From: Embleya scabrispora
Lineage (GTDB): Bacteria > Actinomycetota > Actinomycetes > Streptomycetales > Streptomycetaceae
Direction: 5' to 3'
Assembly: GCF_002024165.1 (NCBI RefSeq)
Contig: NZ_MWQN01000001.1
Span: 6,820,001 to 6,884,000, forward strand
Length of the DNA: 64,000 nucleotides
The translations under genes were made by a program, and so were the position numbers. The notes below the pieces were generated by a model, which worked only from the letters and a program-made list of their open reading frames with translations, made no database searches and was not told the DNA's origin. Position 1 is the first letter of the stretch, and each line of letters opens with the position of its first letter. Of the stretch, positions 27,361 through 35,388 are shown piece by piece.

Positions 27361-27816
27361 TCAGGGGGTGTGCGCGGGGTCGGCCACCGTGGGCGTGGCG
27401 CCCTCGCGGCGGGCGCGTCGTACGTCCTCGACGAATTCGCGGCTGAACATCGCGGACAACACCGCGACGCCGCTGCGGTGGATCCGGACCTCGCCGTGGT
27501 CGATCGTGCCGACCAGGCGGATCACCCGGCCCTTGGCGGCGGTCGGCGCGGCGTAGTCCTTGACCCGGCCGCGACCGGTCCAGCGCAGCCCGCTCTGCTC
27601 GATTGCCGCGTCGTCGGGGACCAGGAGCTTGAGCATCGCGTGGTCCAGGTCGACCCGGATCTCGATGTCGCCCTGCTCGATCCGCGGCGAGCGCAGGTCG
27701 AGCACGGCCGCGGCCCGGCGTTCGCGGACCTCGAAGGCGGTCGCGGTGGTCCAGTGGCCCAGGTGCTTGGTCGTGGCGTGGTCGGCGTGGATGCGGACCG
27801 GGGTGGTGGTGGTCAT
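27361..27816 (-). CDS. Hypothetical protein upstream of the monooxygenase
   Basis: 151 residues, soluble, starting MTTTTPVRIHADHATTKHLGHWTTATAFEV. The middle (GDIEIRVDLDHAMLKLLVPDDAAI, then VIRLVGTIDHGEVRIHRSGVAVLSAMF) is a beta-strand-rich repeat reminiscent of LiaF/DUF1707-type C-terminal domains, though no firm match can be claimed. It is the first gene of the PadR-divergent unit and so is probably the primary regulated target. Confidence 0.7.
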   Translation of the reverse strand: MTTTTPVRIHADHATTKHLGHWTTATAFEVRERRAAAVLDLRSPRIEQGDIEIRVDLDHAMLKLLVPDDAAIEQSGLRWTGRGRVKDYAAPTAAKGRVIRLVGTIDHGEVRIHRSGVAVLSAMFSREFVEDVRRARREGATPTVADPAHTP

Positions 27817-27855
27817 CGGGAGGCTCCTCGATATGGGTGCGGCTTCGATGGATCA

Positions 27856-27910
27856 ATAGTTGCATGGCGACTAGTGTTCTGGCAACTAGTTCCGCTGCGG
27901 CTAGTTGCCA
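27856..27910. promoter_or_regulatory. PadR operator region with repeated TGGCAACTAG arms
   Basis: The main site is TGGCAACTAG (27880-27889) and CTAGTTGCCA (27901-27910), perfect inverted repeats 11 nt apart. A weaker pair, TAGTTGC/GCGACTA (27857-27874), lies beside it. Four half-sites in the divergent gap suit control of both the PadR gene and the monooxygenase unit. Confidence 0.7.
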
Positions 27911-27932
27911 AGAATCCAGTAGGGTGGGCCGT

Positions 27933-28541
27933 ATGACGACGACTTTCCGCAGGTCACCGCTGGCTCTGGCGCTGCTGGGTCTGCTCTACCGCGACCCGAT
28001 GCACCCGTATGCGATCCAGCAGCGGATCAAGCAGTGGGGCAAGGACAAGGTCGTCAACGTGGGCCAGCGGGCGTCGTTGTACAAGACGATCAATCGGCTG
28101 CGCGAGGCCGAGTTGATCTCGGTGCGCGAGACCGAGCGCGATCAGCAGTACCCGGAGCGGACCGTCTACGAGATCACCGAGGCGGGGCGCGTCGCGTGCC
28201 ACGCCTGGATGGCGGAGATGGTGGCCACGCCGCGCAACGAGTTCCCCGAATTCCCGGCGGCGCTGTCCTTTCTGGCGCTGGTCACCCCGGAGACGGCACG
28301 CGAGTTGTTGACCCGGCGTCGGGAGGCGCTGGTCGCCCGGCTCGCCGATCTGGACGCGGAGGCGGCGCAGACCACGCGGATGAACCTGCCGCGTGTGGTG
28401 TTGCTGGAGGACGAATACCTGCGCGCGATGACCGACGCGGAACTGCGCTGGGTCGACGCGGTGTCGGGCGACCTGACGACGGGCCGGCTGGCCTGGGACG
28501 AGGCGTCGTTGGCCGCCTTCACCGAAGCGGCGGCGGAGTAG
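27933..28541 (+). CDS. PadR-family transcriptional regulator
   Basis: 202 residues. The PadR winged helix is at residues 8-95 (LALALLGLLYRDPMHPYAIQQRIKQWG, SLYKTINRLREAELI, YEITEAGRVACHAWM), followed by a helical dimerisation domain. No clear ribosome binding site; a TAGGGT element ends 7 nt before the ATG, so the mRNA could be leaderless. Divergent from the monooxygenase pair with operators in between. Confidence 0.88.
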   Translation: MTTTFRRSPLALALLGLLYRDPMHPYAIQQRIKQWGKDKVVNVGQRASLYKTINRLREAELISVRETERDQQYPERTVYEITEAGRVACHAWMAEMVATPRNEFPEFPAALSFLALVTPETARELLTRRREALVARLADLDAEAAQTTRMNLPRVVLLEDEYLRAMTDAELRWVDAVSGDLTTGRLAWDEASLAAFTEAAAE

Positions 28542-28669
28542 CCGCCGTCCGCGCTACCGCCGGCGCCTCCCCGGGCCGCTCGCGTGGCGGCCGTATCATC
28601 CACGTGATCGACAACTCGGTGACCGCGCTCGGCCCGGGCGCGCCGGGTGGCGACGACCCGGGAGCGACC

Positions 28670-28987
28670 ATGTCCGACGCACTGGAATACCACGTCCTGC
28701 ACATCGCGGTGGAGACCGAGAGCGAGGGGCGCGCCATCCTCGACGAACTGGCCCGGGACCCCGGCCGGTTCGGTGAACTCGCGCGCAAACGCTCGAAGGA
28801 CCCGCTGTCCGCGGCCAAGGGCGGCGACCTGGGGTGGGGGCAGGAGGACGACTACGCCGACGCGTTCGCCGAGGCCCTGGTGGCGCTGCGCCCCGGGCGG
28901 GTGAGCGACCTGGTTCCGGCCCAGTACGGCTTCCACATCATCAAGCTGGTGGACACCCGACCGGCCCGCCACGTCGACGAGGACTGA
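28670..28987 (+). CDS. Stand-alone parvulin-type peptidyl-prolyl isomerase
   Basis: 105 residues forming a single parvulin (PpiC) domain: YHVLHIAVETESEGRAILDEL, FGELARKRSKDPLSAAKGGDLGW, AFAEALVALRPGRVSDLV and the final YGFHIIKLVDTR. No signal peptide, so probably cytoplasmic, unlike PrsA. The GGGAG binding site precedes ATG 28670. Actinobacterial parvulins of this size often carry a Glu-x-Glu insert as here. Confidence 0.87.
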   Translation: MSDALEYHVLHIAVETESEGRAILDELARDPGRFGELARKRSKDPLSAAKGGDLGWGQEDDYADAFAEALVALRPGRVSDLVPAQYGFHIIKLVDTRPARHVDED

Positions 28988-29124
28988 GCGGCGGCGCCCG
29001 TTCGGGTGACGTTTCCCGGCGGATGCATCCGGGTGACGGCGGTGTGCGTCCAAGGGGAAAGAGCGTCGTCGTTCGGCGGGAATCCCCGTCGCGCGGGCGT
29101 GCGATCGAAAGGGATACCCGGGAC

Positions 29125-29916
29125 ATGACTCGTACTCGGCACACGTCGGAGACCCGCCGGCCCGGCGCGGCGAAGGTGTTCGGCGCGGCGGTCGTCGCCC
29201 TGGCCGCCGTCGGACTCTGCGCGCCGTCCGCCTCGGCGGTGCGCAACGGTACCGACGCGCCGGTGGGAGCCGCGCCGTACACCGTCGCGCTGTACACCGC
29301 CGACGGTGAACTGCTGTGCGGCGGAACGCTGGTGGCCCCGACCAAGGTGCTCACCGCGGCGCACTGCGCCACGGCGGTGGACGACCCGACCGGCATCACC
29401 GTGGTCGCCGGCAAGGTGGAGTTGACCGCGCCCGGCGGGCGGACCCGGAAGGTGACCGGCGCGCGCGTGCACTCGAAGTACGCTCAGGGCACGCTCACCT
29501 ACGACGCCGCCGTACTGACGCTCGACCGGTCGCTTCAGGACCCGACGCTGCCGATCGCCGGCGCCAAGGACGGCGCGCTCTACACCCTCGGGAAGTCCGC
29601 GACCGTCTACGGCTGGGGTAAGCGCGACGGCGGAGTGCCCACCACGCGGCAGCAGCGGACCACGCTGGTGTTGTCGCCGGTGGCGTCCTGCGACCCGTAC
29701 ACCTTCCCCGGGGACACCACGGCCACCAAGGTGTGCGGTCTGCCGCCGGCCGCCAATCCCGGAACCAGCATCTGCCGGGGCGACTCGGGCGGACCGCTGG
29801 TGGCCGGCGGCAAGCTGATCGGCATCGTGTCGTCGGGCAACAAGTACTGCGACGGCGCCCAGCCCCGCTCGGTCTTCACCCGCGCGAGCGCGGTCACCAA
29901 GGACCTGGGGCTCTAG
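29125..29916 (+). CDS. Secreted trypsin-fold serine protease (chymotrypsin family S1)
   Basis: 263 residues. Signal peptide at residues 1-38 (VFGAAVVALAAVGLCAPSASA). Catalytic triad H80 in LTAAHC, D127 in YDAAVLTL and S221 in CRGDSGGP. Two probable disulfides involve the Cys around H80 and C189/C204. The residue six before the catalytic Ser is Ser rather than Asp, so classical trypsin specificity for Lys/Arg is not expected. A strong terminator follows at 29926. Confidence 0.9.
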   Translation: MTRTRHTSETRRPGAAKVFGAAVVALAAVGLCAPSASAVRNGTDAPVGAAPYTVALYTADGELLCGGTLVAPTKVLTAAHCATAVDDPTGITVVAGKVELTAPGGRTRKVTGARVHSKYAQGTLTYDAAVLTLDRSLQDPTLPIAGAKDGALYTLGKSATVYGWGKRDGGVPTTRQQRTTLVLSPVASCDPYTFPGDTTATKVCGLPPAANPGTSICRGDSGGPLVAGGKLIGIVSSGNKYCDGAQPRSVFTRASAVTKDLGL

Positions 29917-29925
29917 CCTTTCTTG

Positions 29926-29967
29926 CCCCGTGAGCCCGCCACCGCACGCGGTGGCGGGCTCACGGGG
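29926..29967. terminator. Perfect 19-bp terminator hairpin
   Basis: CCCCGTGAGCCCGCCACCG pairs exactly with its complement across a 4-nt loop (CACG), 10 nt past the protease stop. No T-tract. It insulates the protease gene from the following PadR-ABC operon. Confidence 0.85.
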
Positions 29968-29972
29968 CCCCG

Positions 29973-30012
29973 CTATACACACGGGGTATACCTGGTGCGT
30001 ATAGTGCTCGGC
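29973..30012 (+). promoter_or_regulatory. PadR promoter/operator overlapping the -10 box
   Basis: CTATACACAC (29973-29982) and GTGCGTATAG (29995-30004) form a 10-bp inverted repeat with one mismatch around GGGGTATACCTG. The right arm overlaps TATAGT (30000-30005), which ends 7 nt before the ATG, so the transcript is probably leaderless. Binding there would block RNA polymerase directly. Confidence 0.65.
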
Positions 30013-30537
30013 ATGTCAATCGGCCACACCCTGCTCGGGCTCCTGGAGTCCGGTCCCTGCCACGGCTACGACCTCAAGCGCAGCTTCGACGAGCGCTTCG
30101 GACGCGACCGTACCCTCGCCTACGGCCAGGTCTACTCGACCATGTCGCGGCTGTTGAAGAACGGCCTCGTCGAGATAGACGGGCTCGAATCGGGCGGTGG
30201 TCCCGAGCGCAAGCGCTACGCGATCACCGATGCCGGTGTCACCGACGTCGAACAGTGGCTCGGCCGGCCGGAGACGCCGGAGCCCTATCTCCAGTCGACG
30301 CTCTACACCAAGGTCGTCCTCGCGCTGCTGACCGGCCGGGACGCCGCGGACATCCTCGACATCCAGCGTGCCGAGCACCTGACCATGATGCGCGAGTTGA
30401 CCCGGCGCAAGCTCGACGGCGATCTCGGTGACCGACTGATCTGCGACCACGCGCTGTTCCATCTCGAGGCGGACCTGCGCTGGCTCGAACTCACCGCCGC
30501 CCGGCTCGGCGAACTCACCCTGGAGATCCGCAAGTGA
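30013..30537 (+). CDS. PadR-family regulator of the adjacent ABC exporter
   Basis: 174 residues. PadR DNA-binding domain at residues 1-75 (TLLGLLESGPCHGYDLKRSFDERFG, QVYSTMSRLLKNGLVEID, RYAITDAGVTDVEQWL) with a Vir-like C-terminal helical region. ATG 30013 is used; an upstream in-frame start lies inside the terminator. It overlaps the ABC ATPase gene (GTGA), so regulator and transporter are one operon, as in drug-sensing PadR systems. Confidence 0.9.
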   Translation: MSIGHTLLGLLESGPCHGYDLKRSFDERFGRDRTLAYGQVYSTMSRLLKNGLVEIDGLESGGGPERKRYAITDAGVTDVEQWLGRPETPEPYLQSTLYTKVVLALLTGRDAADILDIQRAEHLTMMRELTRRKLDGDLGDRLICDHALFHLEADLRWLELTAARLGELTLEIRK

Positions 30538-31214
30538 CCGACTCCCTGCTCAGCGGCCACGACCTGCACAAGGCCTACGGATCGACACCCGCCCTCGCCG
30601 GCGCGGAGTTCACCATCCGGTCGGGCGAGGTGGTGGCCATCATGGGCCCGTCCGGATCGGGCAAGTCGACCCTGCTGCACTGCCTGGCCGGCATCGTGCG
30701 CCCCGACTCCGGCACCATCCGCTACGACGGCCGCGACCTGACCGCCATGTCGGACGGCGGGCGCAGCGCGCTGCGCCGCAGCGACTTCGGCTTCGTCTTC
30801 CAGTTCGGCCAACTCGTCCCCGAACTGACCTGCCTGGAGAATGTCGCGCTGCCGCTGCGGCTGAACGCGGTCAGGCGCAAGGAGGCCGAGGCCCGGGCAC
30901 GGGAGTGGATGGAGCGCCTGGAGGTGGCCGACCTCGCGCGCAAGCGGCCCGGCGAGATCTCCGGCGGCCAGGGCCAACGCATCGCGGTGGCCCGTGCGCT
31001 GGTGATCCGTCCCCGGGTGGTCTTCGCGGACGAGCCGACCGGCGCGCTGGACTCGCTCAACGGCGAACGGGTGATGCAACTGCTGATCGGGGCGGCCCGA
31101 TCCACCGACGCCGCGATTGTCCTGGTCACCCACGAGTCGCGGATCGCCGCCTACTCCGACCGGGAGATCGTCGTGCGCGACGGCCGGTCCCGAGACATGG
31201 CGCGCGCCGCGTGA
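30534..31214 (+). CDS. ABC transporter ATP-binding protein (MacB/LolD type)
   Basis: 226 residues with Walker A IMGPSGSGKSTLLH, Q-loop FQFGQLVPELT, signature ISGGQGQR (in place of LSGGQ), Walker B VVFADEPTGALD and a switch His in LVTHESR. GTG start overlapping the PadR stop; its TGA overlaps the GTG of the permease. Powers the FtsX-type permease encoded next. Confidence 0.92.
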   Translation: MTDSLLSGHDLHKAYGSTPALAGAEFTIRSGEVVAIMGPSGSGKSTLLHCLAGIVRPDSGTIRYDGRDLTAMSDGGRSALRRSDFGFVFQFGQLVPELTCLENVALPLRLNAVRRKEAEARAREWMERLEVADLARKRPGEISGGQGQRIAVARALVIRPRVVFADEPTGALDSLNGERVMQLLIGAARSTDAAIVLVTHESRIAAYSDREIVVRDGRSRDMARAA

Positions 31215-33535
31215 ACGTGCTTCGGAATCTCCGGATGGGCGCCGGATTCGCGGTCACCGGCGGCCGGGAGGGCTGGATCCGCACGCTGTTGACCGCGATC
31301 GGCGTGGGCCTCGGGGTGGCGCTGCTGCTGCTGACCACCGCGATTCCGGGCGCGTTGTCCGCGCGGGACGAGCGGGGCCGCGATCGCAACGAACAGCGCG
31401 GGCAGGCGGCGCAGGCAGGCGACCACACGCTGCTGATCGCCACCGTCGACACCAGCTACAAGGGCGAGGAGATCCGCGGTCGGCTCCTGCGGGCGGAGGG
31501 CCCGAAGGCGCCGATCCCGCCGGGGCTGGCCAAGGTGCCCGGACCGGGCGAGATGGTCGTCTCGCCCGCGCTGGCCGACCTGCTCGATACGAGCCGGGGG
31601 CGGCTGCTCCGGGAGCGGTTTCCCTACCGCACGGTCGGCACCATCGGCGACAAGGGCCTGATCGGCCCGGACGAACTGGCGTTCTACGCCGGGAACGACA
31701 CCGTGACCGCGGGCGACAGGTGGAGTTCGGTACTGCGGATCACCGCGTTCGGCAGCCCGTTTCCCGCCGATCCGATGGATCCCCGGCTGGTGTTGCTGGT
31801 CGTGGTGATGTTCGTGGTGCTGCTGATGCCGGTCGCGGTGTTGATCGCCACGGCCGTGCGGTTCGGCGGCGAGCGGCGGGACCGGCGGCTCGCGGCGCTG
31901 CGGCTGGTCGGCGCCGACGCGCGGACGACCCGGTGGATCGCGGCGGGGGAGGCGCTCGCGGGATCACTGTTCGGCTTGCTGTTCGGGCTCGGCTTCTTTC
32001 TGATCGGGCGGCAACTGACCGGCGTGGCCGCCGCGTTCGACCTGAGCATCTTCCCGGCCGACCTGGACCCGAGCGTGCCGCTCGCGGTGCTCGTGGCGCT
32101 GGCGGTGCCGTTGTCGGCGGTCGCGGTGACCCTGTTCGCGCTGCGTGCCGTGGTGATCGAACCGCTGGGCGTGGTCCGTGCCGGCACACCCCCTCGGCGC
32201 CGGGTGTGGTGGCGCCTGCTGCTGCCGCTCGCGGGGCTGGCCGCGCTGTACCCGCTGATCCGCCGGGGGTCGGAGAGCGGGGAGTTCAACCGGGGGCAGG
32301 TCGTGCTCGGCGTGGTGCTGCTCCTGCTCGGTGTCACCGCGATGTTGCCCTGGGTCGTGGAGGCGGTGGTGGCCCGGCTCGGTGCCGGTCGGGTGCCGTG
32401 GCAACTGGCGGTCCGGCGGCTCCAGGTGGGCAGTACGGCGGCGGCCCGGGCGGTCAACGGCATCGCGGTCGCGGTGGCGGGGGCGATCGCGCTCCAGATG
32501 CTCTTCCTGGGGATCGAGAACGACTACGTCAAGGAGACCGGCGCGGATACGACGCGGGCCCAACTCTCGGTGAGCTCCGACGCGCCGGTGGGCACCGAGG
32601 GGATCGCGCGGATCACCGGGCAGCTCCGGGAGACGAAGGGGGTGCGCAGCGTCTTCGGGCGATCCACCACCCGCCTGGCCGAGCCGGGCGAGGATCCCGG
32701 TCCGGGCGCGTCGCTGACGATCGGGACGTGTGACACGTTGCGCGAGTTGGCCCGGATCGAGGGATGCGCGGACGGGGACACGTTCGTCGTCGACCCGCGC
32801 ACGTCGAGTTCCGTCGGGGGCATGCGGCCGGTGCCCGGGAAGAACGTGGTCATCGACACGGGCCACGGTCCGCGTGCGTCCGCCGCGCCCACGCCGTGGG
32901 TGATTCCCAAGGCCGCGCGCACGGTCCCGGGTCGATCGGACGGGAGCGGGATCATGCCGGACGGCGTGTTGGCGACGCCCGGCGCGGTGCCGGCGGCGGT
33001 GAACCGGCAGTTGACGTACTCGATGACCGTGGCGCTCGACCCGGCGGTGCCGGACGCGAGCGACCTGGCGCGCAACGCCATGGCCCGGGTGGATCCGTTG
33101 GCGCAGGTGTACACGCTGAACGAGACCCAGGAATCGCGGCGGTTCGCGAACGTCCGCACCGCGCTGTTCATCGGCTCGACGGTGGTGCTGCTGATGATCG
33201 GCGCGAGCCTGCTGGTGACCATGCTGGAACAGCTGCGCGAGCGGCGGAAGTTGTTGTCGGTCCTGGTCGCGTTCGGCACCAGGCGCGGCACGTTGAGCTG
33301 GTCGATCCTGTACCAGACGGCGATCCCGGTGGTGCTCGGCCTGATCCTCGCGGCCGGCACCGGGGTGGCGTTGGGCGCGGCGCTGCTCGGCATGGCGCAA
33401 CGTCCGTTCGGCGTGGACTGGACCGGGCTGGCGTCGATGACCGGGATCGGCGCGGGTGTGGTGCTGTTGGTCACGGCACTGAGTCTGCCGCCGCTGTGGC
33501 GGATGATGCGGCCGGACGGGCTGCGGACGGAGTAG
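31211..33535 (+). CDS. FtsX/MacB-type ABC transporter permease (duplicated)
   Basis: 774 residues. An N-terminal membrane helix (WIRTLLTAIGVGLGVALLLLTTAIP) and a first extracytoplasmic domain are followed by three helices (from LVLLVVVMFVVLLMPVAVLIATAVRFGGERRDRR). A second half then has its own soluble domain (about residues 430-640) and three final helices (RTALFIGSTVVLLMIGASLLVTML). The double FtsX layout is usual for actinobacterial drug or lipoprotein exporters. GTG start coupled to the ATPase. Substrate unknown. Confidence 0.88.
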   Translation: MNVLRNLRMGAGFAVTGGREGWIRTLLTAIGVGLGVALLLLTTAIPGALSARDERGRDRNEQRGQAAQAGDHTLLIATVDTSYKGEEIRGRLLRAEGPKAPIPPGLAKVPGPGEMVVSPALADLLDTSRGRLLRERFPYRTVGTIGDKGLIGPDELAFYAGNDTVTAGDRWSSVLRITAFGSPFPADPMDPRLVLLVVVMFVVLLMPVAVLIATAVRFGGERRDRRLAALRLVGADARTTRWIAAGEALAGSLFGLLFGLGFFLIGRQLTGVAAAFDLSIFPADLDPSVPLAVLVALAVPLSAVAVTLFALRAVVIEPLGVVRAGTPPRRRVWWRLLLPLAGLAALYPLIRRGSESGEFNRGQVVLGVVLLLLGVTAMLPWVVEAVVARLGAGRVPWQLAVRRLQVGSTAAARAVNGIAVAVAGAIALQMLFLGIENDYVKETGADTTRAQLSVSSDAPVGTEGIARITGQLRETKGVRSVFGRSTTRLAEPGEDPGPGASLTIGTCDTLRELARIEGCADGDTFVVDPRTSSSVGGMRPVPGKNVVIDTGHGPRASAAPTPWVIPKAARTVPGRSDGSGIMPDGVLATPGAVPAAVNRQLTYSMTVALDPAVPDASDLARNAMARVDPLAQVYTLNETQESRRFANVRTALFIGSTVVLLMIGASLLVTMLEQLRERRKLLSVLVAFGTRRGTLSWSILYQTAIPVVLGLILAAGTGVALGAALLGMAQRPFGVDWTGLASMTGIGAGVVLLVTALSLPPLWRMMRPDGLRTE

Positions 33536-33570
33536 CCGGACGCGAAGACGGACGGTACGGCCGAACGCGC

Positions 33571-33609
33571 GGCGGCGTCGGGCCCGGGGACTTCGGGCCC
33601 GGCGCCGCC
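33571..33609. terminator. Bidirectional terminator hairpin between convergent genes
   Basis: A 16-bp stem with one G-T pair (33571-33586 with 33594-33609) and a 7-nt loop lies between the permease stop and the methyltransferase stop. Confidence 0.7.
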
Positions 33610-33664
33610 GCGGTGTGTGCGGAAGCCGTGCGGTCGGGACCGCATGGCCTTGCCCGTGAAGGGG

Positions 33665-34477
33665 TCAGGGCTTGCGGGCGACCGCGCCGAACTGCGGGAC
33701 GATCGGCGGGAGTCGACCGTCGACGGAGGTGGCTCGCCAGCGGGCGCACGAGACGATGCCCGGGTCGAGCAGGTCCAGGCCGGTGAAGAAGCGGGTGAAT
33801 TCGGCGAGCCCGCGGGCGGTGATCGGCGGGGTGGCGTTCTCGTTCCAGAACCGCATGGCCTCGACGTTGCCCTCGCCGCCGAGTTCGGTGGTCGGGTGGG
33901 TGATCACCAGGTGGCTGCCGGACGGTACGGCGGCCATCAGCCGCCCGACGATGTCCACGGCCGTGTCGGTGTCGAGGATGAAGTTGAGGCTGCCGAGCAG
34001 CATCACCGCGACCGGGCGGTCGAAGTCCAGCGTCGCCTTGGCGTCCCGGACGATGGCGTCGGGGTGGTGCGCGTCGGCGTGGATGTAGTCGGTGGCGCCC
34101 TCGGGGGTGCTGGTGAGCAGCGCGCGGGCGTGCGCCAGGACCAGCGGGTCGTTGTCCACGTAGACGATCCGCGCGGCGGGGTTCACCCGCTGGGCGACCT
34201 CGTGCGTGTTGTCGGCGGTGGGCAGCCCGGTGCCGATGTCGAGGAACTGGTCCATCCCCGCCTCGCCGGCCAGGAAGCGCACCGCGCGACCCAGGAACTC
34301 CCGGTCCGCGCGGGCGACTTCGCCGATGCTCGGGAACATGCTCGTGACGTGGTCGCCGACCTTGCGGTCGATCGGGTAGTTGTCCTTGCCGCCCAGCCAG
34401 TGATTCCAGACCCGGGCGTTGTGCGCGACGTCGGGCCCCGGGATCGGCTGGCCCTCGGACGGTCGATTCTCGCTCAC
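33665..34477 (-). CDS. DUF574/SAV2177-type SAM-dependent methyltransferase
   Basis: 270 residues. The family's N-terminal motif ARVWNHWLGGKDNYPIDRKVGD is present, followed by the SAM-binding FLDIGTGLPTADNTHEVAQ, VYVDNDPLVLAHARALL and HADAHHPDAI. GTG 34477 has an AGGAAAAGGA binding site. Members are numerous in Streptomyces, often beside XRE/DUF397 regulators, with unknown methyl acceptors. It has a 270-residue paralogue at 37247. Confidence 0.87.
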   Translation of the reverse strand: MSENRPSEGQPIPGPDVAHNARVWNHWLGGKDNYPIDRKVGDHVTSMFPSIGEVARADREFLGRAVRFLAGEAGMDQFLDIGTGLPTADNTHEVAQRVNPAARIVYVDNDPLVLAHARALLTSTPEGATDYIHADAHHPDAIVRDAKATLDFDRPVAVMLLGSLNFILDTDTAVDIVGRLMAAVPSGSHLVITHPTTELGGEGNVEAMRFWNENATPPITARGLAEFTRFFTGLDLLDPGIVSCARWRATSVDGRLPPIVPQFGAVARKP

Positions 34478-35388
34478 GGCGGTGGTTCCTTTTCCTGTCC
34501 GCCGTTCACCCGGTGTGTCCCGAACGAAAGGCTGCGCGCACGAGCGCCTTCGAACCCGTTCGCGAACCATTGTGCCAGGCACCGACCGATCGGTTCGGTG
34601 CGGTGTCGGGCGTGTCGGCGTGTCGGCGTGTGTGTGTGGGGGGATGTGGCGCGTGGCGTGCATGTCCCGCGTGTCGTGCCTGTCGTGCGGGTCGCGCGGT
34701 TCCATGGAGAATCGGCCGGTGTCCGCGCTCGATGGGAGATTCCGTGGGTGTCGGTGCGGGGCGAGGGATTCGTTCGAGGCGATTTGCGGGTGACATCCGC
34801 TTCCGATTCCTTTGCATATGCAATTGCATGGGTGTCACCCGCAGGGGTGGATTCGCGGCCGGAGCCGGTTTCGACGCGGTCGATCGGAGAAATCGGGAGG
34901 TTCCTCCGCGGTGACGCCTTCCGATCGGGTCGCTGCCGCCCGTGGCCGGTTTGTGGCATCCGACCTGCGCTTCTTTGCCCGCCGTGGGATCGTTGTCGGC
35001 GGGCCCGACGGAGTCCGAGCGAGGCTTCGAAGCGTTGGGGCGACCGGCCGTGCATTTGCATTTCTCGGGTTTCCTTGGCGTTTCGGAAACTCTGGGAGTA
35101 GCTTCCGGAGCGTCGAACGATCCGGATCGACGGTCGTCGCCCCGGAGCGCCGGGGAACAACGATCAAGGAATCGAGCATGGTGGACGACTTATCCGCCGG
35201 AGGACTCTCGGACGATCTCCGGCGATTCCCGAGAACGGCATTCCCCGCTTTGCGTTCGGGGAAAGCATTCGGCATGCGGAGGCGGCGGCCGGCCGGCTCC
35301 GGTCGAGCGCCTCGGCCTCGGCCGTGAGGCGCGCGCGCACCGGGGACGGTGCCGGGACCACGCCCGGGACCGGAGGGAGAGACACGGG
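34478..35388. other. Long region without a convincing gene; AT-richer, with palindromes
   Basis: About 910 nt between the divergent methyltransferase and Zn-ribbon regulator genes. No frame has convincing codon bias or a good start. The left part has GT-rich repeats (CGTGTCGG units near 34600-34640). The centre drops in GC and holds two overlapping perfect 12-bp palindromes, TTGCATATGCAA (34812-34823) and ATGCAATTGCAT (34818-34829). It probably carries promoters for both flanking genes. Confidence 0.6.

Noticed and set aside
34812..35327. Small plus-strand coding frames in the 910-nt gap
   Set aside because: Codon use is poor, there is no ribosome site and no recognisable protein pattern.
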